A stretch of 64,000 bases of DNA, taken from Micromonospora polyrhachis. GTDB taxonomy: Bacteria; Actinomycetota; Actinomycetes; Mycobacteriales; Micromonosporaceae. Location of the stretch: NCBI RefSeq assembly GCF_014203835.1, contig NZ_JACHJW010000001.1, forward strand, positions 682,001-746,000. Reading direction: 5' to 3'. The position numbers were made by a program, and so were the translations under genes. Positions 60,162 to 64,000 of this stretch are shown piece after piece (positions within the stretch are counted from its first letter, which is position 1; each line of letters starts with the position of its first letter). The notes beneath the pieces were generated by a model. That model made no database searches, had not been told where the DNA came from, and worked only from the letters and a program-made list of their open reading frames with translations.

Positions 60162-61178
60162 CTAGCGGCGGATGACGTTGCGTGTCTCCACGGCTTCGCC
60201 GGCGACCAGCACGCTCTCATGCCGACTGATGTCGAGGTTGGACCCGTCGATCATGTCGCCGGCGAGACGACCCGGATACACCAGGGTGTCCGCCTTGGCG
60301 ATCCGACAGTTGACGGCCATCCGTCGCCGGTCGGAGTTGTTCGCCGGTGACCCGTGCATCGTGCGCTCGCTGAAGATGACGAAACTGCCGCGCGGCATCT
60401 CCATGGTCGCCACCGTGTCCGGGTCCGGCTCGAACTCGGTGAACTTGGCGGAGAGCTGGTCGAACCGGCGGCGGAGGTGGTCCGTCAGTTCGGGCAGACT
60501 CGCCGTGTCCACGTCGAACCCGTCAAGCCAGTCCGCCGTGTCGATGTCCAGGACGAGTTCACTGTTGCGGGTACGCGCGACGATCTGTTCCTTGGTCAGC
60601 CCCTCGAACGGCTCCTCATAGAACGCTGACTGGGTCATCGGCACCTTGCTCCACGGCACCTTGGTCCGGTTGGTCCCCGCGGCGAACTGCAACGGGCCGT
60701 TCTCGGGGGTGACATCGTCGAGTGCCACCCAGATGGTGAGGTCCCAGATGTCCTCGCCGAAGACCGGTGGCTGCAACGAGGGCGTCGAGTTGCCGATCTC
60801 CTCCCCGTCGAACTTGCCCCACTCCTGGTGCCAACCGATGGCGTCGGCGCCCGGCGGCTTGTAGAAGATCTTCGACCGCCAGAGCAGCAGGTCGGGGCCG
60901 AGCAGTTGGACGACCCGGTTGACGATCGCGTCCTGGGTGAAGAGCCGCTCCAGGTCCTTGTCGATGAGGTGCCAGTCGCGCAGGGCGTACCGGTCGTAGA
61001 GGGGATGCGACTGTCGTTCGACGACGATGCGCTCACACTGGTTACCCAGCTCGGCCAGTTCGTCGGCGGGTATGTCGAGAGGGAAGGGCCCGGCGAACCC
61101 GTTACGCCAGAATGCCTCCACCTCCGCTGCGGTCATCACGTCGTTGGCCTGCCCGGCAGGCACAGAAAGCTGTTCCAC
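60162..61178 (-). CDS. Phytanoyl-CoA-dioxygenase-family Fe/2OG hydroxylase (SyrB2-like fold)
   Basis: 338 residues. The facial iron ligands are His117 and Glu119 in GWHQEWGKF and His275 in RTMHGSPANN, with Arg about ten residues later for 2-oxoglutarate. WVALDDVTPENGPLQFAAGTNR and PRGSFVIFSERTMHGS follow the order seen in non-haem iron chlorinating enzymes, but those have Ala or Gly where this protein has Glu119, so hydroxylation is expected rather than halogenation. Substrate unknown. GTG start at 61178 with AGGAG upstream; a frame extension to 61295 has no family sequence. Confidence 0.85.
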   Translation of the reverse strand: MEQLSVPAGQANDVMTAAEVEAFWRNGFAGPFPLDIPADELAELGNQCERIVVERQSHPLYDRYALRDWHLIDKDLERLFTQDAIVNRVVQLLGPDLLLWRSKIFYKPPGADAIGWHQEWGKFDGEEIGNSTPSLQPPVFGEDIWDLTIWVALDDVTPENGPLQFAAGTNRTKVPWSKVPMTQSAFYEEPFEGLTKEQIVARTRNSELVLDIDTADWLDGFDVDTASLPELTDHLRRRFDQLSAKFTEFEPDPDTVATMEMPRGSFVIFSERTMHGSPANNSDRRRMAVNCRIAKADTLVYPGRLAGDMIDGSNLDISRHESVLVAGEAVETRNVIRR

Positions 61179-61331
61179 CTTGGCGCACTCCTGATCGTGC
61201 TGGATCGAACACGCGGAATGGGTGTGGACCGCCCGGTCGGCGATCTCTGGTGTAGCTAATCGCATGAGCTTCCCGTAGCCACACAGCGAACGCAACCCCC
61301 AAATGATCGAGAGATGTTGCTGGGAGCCGGG

Positions 61332-62672
61332 TCAGGTGGCGCTGCTCGATCCGGGCTGTGGGACACCCGCATCCGTGAAGGCCGCCCGCTCGCGTCGCCG
61401 CAGTTCCTCCTCCTCGGTGTGCTCCACACGACGCATCGTTGCCTTCAACACCGGTGCTGCCATCAGCGAGGTGACGATGGCCACCAGGATGATGATCGTG
61501 TAGGTCGCCGTGTTCAGGACACCGAGCCGCAGCCCCACCGTCGCGACGACGATCTGGATCACGCCGCGCGCGTTCAGCCCGGCCCCCACCGCGAGACTCT
61601 CCCAGCGATCGAGTCCCCCGAGCCTTGCGCCGATGAACACCCCGGCGAACTTGCCGACGACCGCGATGACCAACGCGACGACAGCCATCAGCAGAATCAC
61701 CGGATCCCACAACGTCGTGAGGTCCAGTCGCAGCCCGGCGGTGGCGAAGAACAGCGGTGCCAGGACCGCCATGACCACGGTACGCAGCGGCGCCAGTCGG
61801 GCGAGGTCGACTGCTCCGGAGGACCCCACCAGGATGCCGCCGACGAAGGCACCGAAGACCGCCTCCAGCCCAAGGGCGTGTGCGCCGGCGGCCGAGAGCA
61901 ACACGATGACCGTGACCGAGGTGATGGTCGGCCCGGACTCGGTGAACCGACTCGCACGACGCAGCACTGCCCGGACGACCGGCCGACCGACCCACCACGC
62001 GAGCACGACCAGCATCCCAAGGTAGAACAGCGCGAGAAGGACGTTTCCGGCCCGCACTCCGCTGGCGGCCATCGCCGAGACGATCGAGAGCATGAACCAC
62101 CCGAAGACGTCGTCGATGGTGGCCGCGGCCAACGTCAGCTGGCCCACGTTGCGATGCAACAGGTTCAGGTCCATCAGGGTCCGGGCGATGACCGGGATCG
62201 CGCTGACGCACATGGCCACGCCGAGGAACAGCGCGAACACGACCGGACTGGTCCCGTCGGGAATCAGCCAGCCAGGCACCAGGAATCCCACCCCCACTCC
62301 AAGCAACAGGGGAATCACCAGGCCGCCCAGGCCGACCGACAGAGCGGTGCCACGGCGGCGGCGGACCAGCCCGAGGTCGACCTCGATACCGGTGATGCCG
62401 ACCAACAGCAGCACGCCCAGCTGACCAATGGAATCCAGGAGGTGGAACTGGTGGGCGTCCTGCGGCATCAGCCACCCCGAGAGGTCCGGCGCGATCTGCC
62501 CCAGCAGGGTCGGACCGAGGAACACTCCGACACACAACTCTCCGGCGACCGCCGGCAACCCCAGACGTACGGCAAGCCGGCCAAGCAGAAGCGCGAGCAG
62601 GAGAAGCAATCCGAGTTGCAGCAGTAGCACGAGCAGTTCTTCGGCCGTCAAGGCAGCCGGCGGTAGTGGCAT
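61332..62672 (-). CDS. CPA2-type cation/proton antiporter
   Basis: 446 residues, about 12-13 membrane helices, starting LLVLLLQLGLLLLLALLLGRLAV. The core motif is AAATIDDVFGWFML, with the conserved Asp pair of the ion site; GLPAVAGELCVGVFLGPTLLG and GAGLNARGVIQIVVA are further family blocks. It exchanges Na+ or K+ for protons across the membrane. Such antiporters often accompany antibiotic gene clusters for self-protection. 36 bp downstream of the MFS gene, so it may be cotranscribed with it. Confidence 0.93.
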   Translation of the reverse strand: MPLPPAALTAEELLVLLLQLGLLLLLALLLGRLAVRLGLPAVAGELCVGVFLGPTLLGQIAPDLSGWLMPQDAHQFHLLDSIGQLGVLLLVGITGIEVDLGLVRRRRGTALSVGLGGLVIPLLLGVGVGFLVPGWLIPDGTSPVVFALFLGVAMCVSAIPVIARTLMDLNLLHRNVGQLTLAAATIDDVFGWFMLSIVSAMAASGVRAGNVLLALFYLGMLVVLAWWVGRPVVRAVLRRASRFTESGPTITSVTVIVLLSAAGAHALGLEAVFGAFVGGILVGSSGAVDLARLAPLRTVVMAVLAPLFFATAGLRLDLTTLWDPVILLMAVVALVIAVVGKFAGVFIGARLGGLDRWESLAVGAGLNARGVIQIVVATVGLRLGVLNTATYTIIILVAIVTSLMAAPVLKATMRRVEHTEEEELRRRERAAFTDAGVPQPGSSSAT

Positions 62673-62714
62673 GTCGAATCCTTCAGGCGGTTCCGGGTGG
62701 TGGCTGCCAGCGAG

Positions 62715-63998
62715 CTAGGCGGACGGCGCGGGGGTGACCGAATCCGTGTCGTCGGACGCTGGCGTGGTGTCGTGGAAATTCCGCAGGGTGCGCGTCCCGG
62801 CCAGCACGGCCGCGATCGCGACCACCGACAACACACCGCAGATCCAGAAGACATGCCCGCCGAGCCCCGCCCAGACCGCGGTGCCGACCACCGGGCCGAT
62901 CGAGTAACCAGCCTGGTTGGCCACGGTGGCGGCGGCGATGTAACGACCACGCATGGCCGGCGGCGCGGCCAGGCCCGGATAGGCCATCATGGACGGGCTT
63001 GCGGTCACCTCACCCATCGTCCAGACGATGGTGGCCAGGACCAGCCCGACAAGCCCGAGCGGCAGGCTGTAGAAGCTGAGCCCGATCCCGGTCAGCGCCA
63101 TGCCGATCGCGATGGCGGTTCGTGCCTGGAATCGCTGCATCGCCTTGGTGACCGGTATCTCCAGAATGATCACCATGAGGGCGTTGAGGGACGCGACCGC
63201 GCCGAAGACCTCGGTGGGATGGCCGATATCGTGCAGGTGCAGCGCCAGCACCGCCGGTGCCTGCACGTAGACGATGGCGTTGACCAGCAGCGCCACCAGG
63301 AAGAGCACGAAGGTGCCGTCGGCGAGGACCCGGAGGTAGCCGGTGCCCTTCCCAGCAGGTTCGGAGGTCCCGGTCGACGTGGTGACGACAGGCGGCGTCG
63401 GATGCGGGTCACGGGGGATCCCGATCAGGATGAACAAGCCGAATATCGCGGACGAGCCAGCCTCCACCCAGAAGAGCAGGTCCCACGAGTAGCGGGACAG
63501 GAGCGCACCGAGCACCGGAGCGGCGAACATCCCGGCGTTGAACGAGAGCCGCCATACCGCCGTCACCATGACCAGCCGCTCCGGTGGGGTCAGCTCGGTG
63601 AGCATCGCCTGGGCCGGCGGACGCCAGATGCCGCCAACCGACGCGGCCACCAGCGAGGTCACCACGACCAGCCACGGATTGCGCTGGTTGGCGGCGGCGA
63701 CCAGCCCCACGATGAACACCGCGGTGGCCATCATCGACACCACCATCGTGATCCGATAGCCGAGCCGGTCGGCGATGGAGCCACCGACGAACGCCCCGAC
63801 GATCCGCCCCACTCCCCACGCACCGAGGGCGAGCCCGGCGTAGTACGGCGAGAGTCCCTTCTGGGTGAGGTACAACGTCAGATACAGCATCAGGAAACTA
63901 CCGAGAGTATTGACGAATGTGCCGACCAAAAGGACCCATACCGGAGCGGTGATGCTCCGGACTGTACTGATGACCGTCGGTGGCGCAGCCGGTTTCAT
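62715..63998 (-). CDS. MFS transporter (multidrug-exporter type)
   Basis: 427 residues, 12 predicted helices. TM1 begins APVWVLLVGTFVNTLGSFLMLYLTLYL; the loop 2-3 motif is GSIADRLGYR; TM4-TM5 has GGIWRPPAQAMLTELTPPE and LSFNAGMFAAPVLGALL, the DHA-like pattern of proton-driven drug exporters. The ATG lies at 63998, two bases from the window edge, so the true start may be further upstream. Probably exports a small hydrophobic compound, perhaps in one unit with the antiporter. Confidence 0.9.
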   Translation of the reverse strand: MKPAAPPTVISTVRSITAPVWVLLVGTFVNTLGSFLMLYLTLYLTQKGLSPYYAGLALGAWGVGRIVGAFVGGSIADRLGYRITMVVSMMATAVFIVGLVAAANQRNPWLVVVTSLVAASVGGIWRPPAQAMLTELTPPERLVMVTAVWRLSFNAGMFAAPVLGALLSRYSWDLLFWVEAGSSAIFGLFILIGIPRDPHPTPPVVTTSTGTSEPAGKGTGYLRVLADGTFVLFLVALLVNAIVYVQAPAVLALHLHDIGHPTEVFGAVASLNALMVIILEIPVTKAMQRFQARTAIAIGMALTGIGLSFYSLPLGLVGLVLATIVWTMGEVTASPSMMAYPGLAAPPAMRGRYIAAATVANQAGYSIGPVVGTAVWAGLGGHVFWICGVLSVVAIAAVLAGTRTLRNFHDTTPASDDTDSVTPAPSA

Positions 63999-64000
63999 GG

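Noticed and set aside
60162-61178. Non-haem iron halogenase
   Set aside because: The HxG/A halide-binding signature is replaced by HQE, which keeps the carboxylate ligand.
61314-62627. 437-codon plus frame opposite the antiporter
   Set aside because: His/Gln/Asp-rich antisense of a membrane protein with conserved motifs; no start signal.

Overview
The window is high-GC actinobacterial chromosome. Gene content points to a sporulating, soil-type actinomycete, most likely Micromonosporaceae (Micromonospora or a relative). The evidence is an SsgB-type cell-division/sporulation protein, a Spo0M homologue, secreted GH10 and GH5_8 polysaccharidases with CBM2 domains, an HelR-type RNA polymerase ATPase, and GGAAGG/CCTTCC inverted-repeat elements that I recall as common in Micromonospora. 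There is no phage, plasmid backbone, intact insertion sequence or CRISPR array. The taxonomic call is inference.

Layout. 1-6.2 kb: truncated APH-type kinase, P450 plus ferredoxin pair, CxxC protein, secreted xylanase with a CebR-like operator, DinB/DUF664 protein. 6.2-10.3 kb: exported C39-like peptidase with odd codon use, an SBD-HNH type IV restriction endonuclease candidate, HtpG. 10.3-14.9 kb: PutA divergent from a LysR regulator. 14.9-19.9 kb: LURP-like protein, a monooxygenase-haemoglobin fusion divergent from HxlR, and a sugar ABC importer. 20-25.7 kb: SDR plus KstD-like flavoprotein opposite a TetR regulator with a perfect 22-bp operator, then haloalkane-dehalogenase-like hydrolase opposite HxlR plus a TfoX-like protein. 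25.9-31 kb: tRNA-Val(CAC), PGPGW membrane protein, SsgB, SDR, DUF4236 peptide, possible TcmP-like protein, glyoxalase-fold protein opposite MarR. 31-36 kb: TPR/FN3 membrane protein overlapping the tail of a two-component kinase, its response regulator, and a divergent LolA-like protein.

36-47.4 kb: SGNH hydrolase, HelR ATPase, small secreted protein, ABC exporter, Spo0M, glutamyl-endopeptidase-like protease, secreted mannanase, solitary ClpP with a 36-bp palindromic element upstream. 47.7-52.8 kb: overlapping alr-ddl pair, lipid kinase, KDPG-type aldolase, PP2C phosphatase. 52.9-58.4 kb: USP - phosphoketolase - USP, then an Acg-like nitroreductase; this set resembles a hypoxia/dormancy response. 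58.4-64 kb: chloramphenicol phosphotransferase homologue, serine-acetyltransferase-like protein, a small membrane-protein gene interrupted by an amber codon, an Fe(II)/2-oxoglutarate hydroxylase with a SyrB2-like fold, a cation/proton antiporter and an MFS exporter that runs to the right edge. That last set could be the border of a natural-product or resistance locus continuing outside.

No single block is clearly a new multi-gene system. The most unusual signals are the amber-split small protein (59807-60019), the shared operator half-site linking the TetR locus to the sugar importer, the palindrome ahead of clpP, the octapeptide-repeat tail of the histidine kinase that overlaps a convergent gene, and the USP/phosphoketolase/nitroreductase island.
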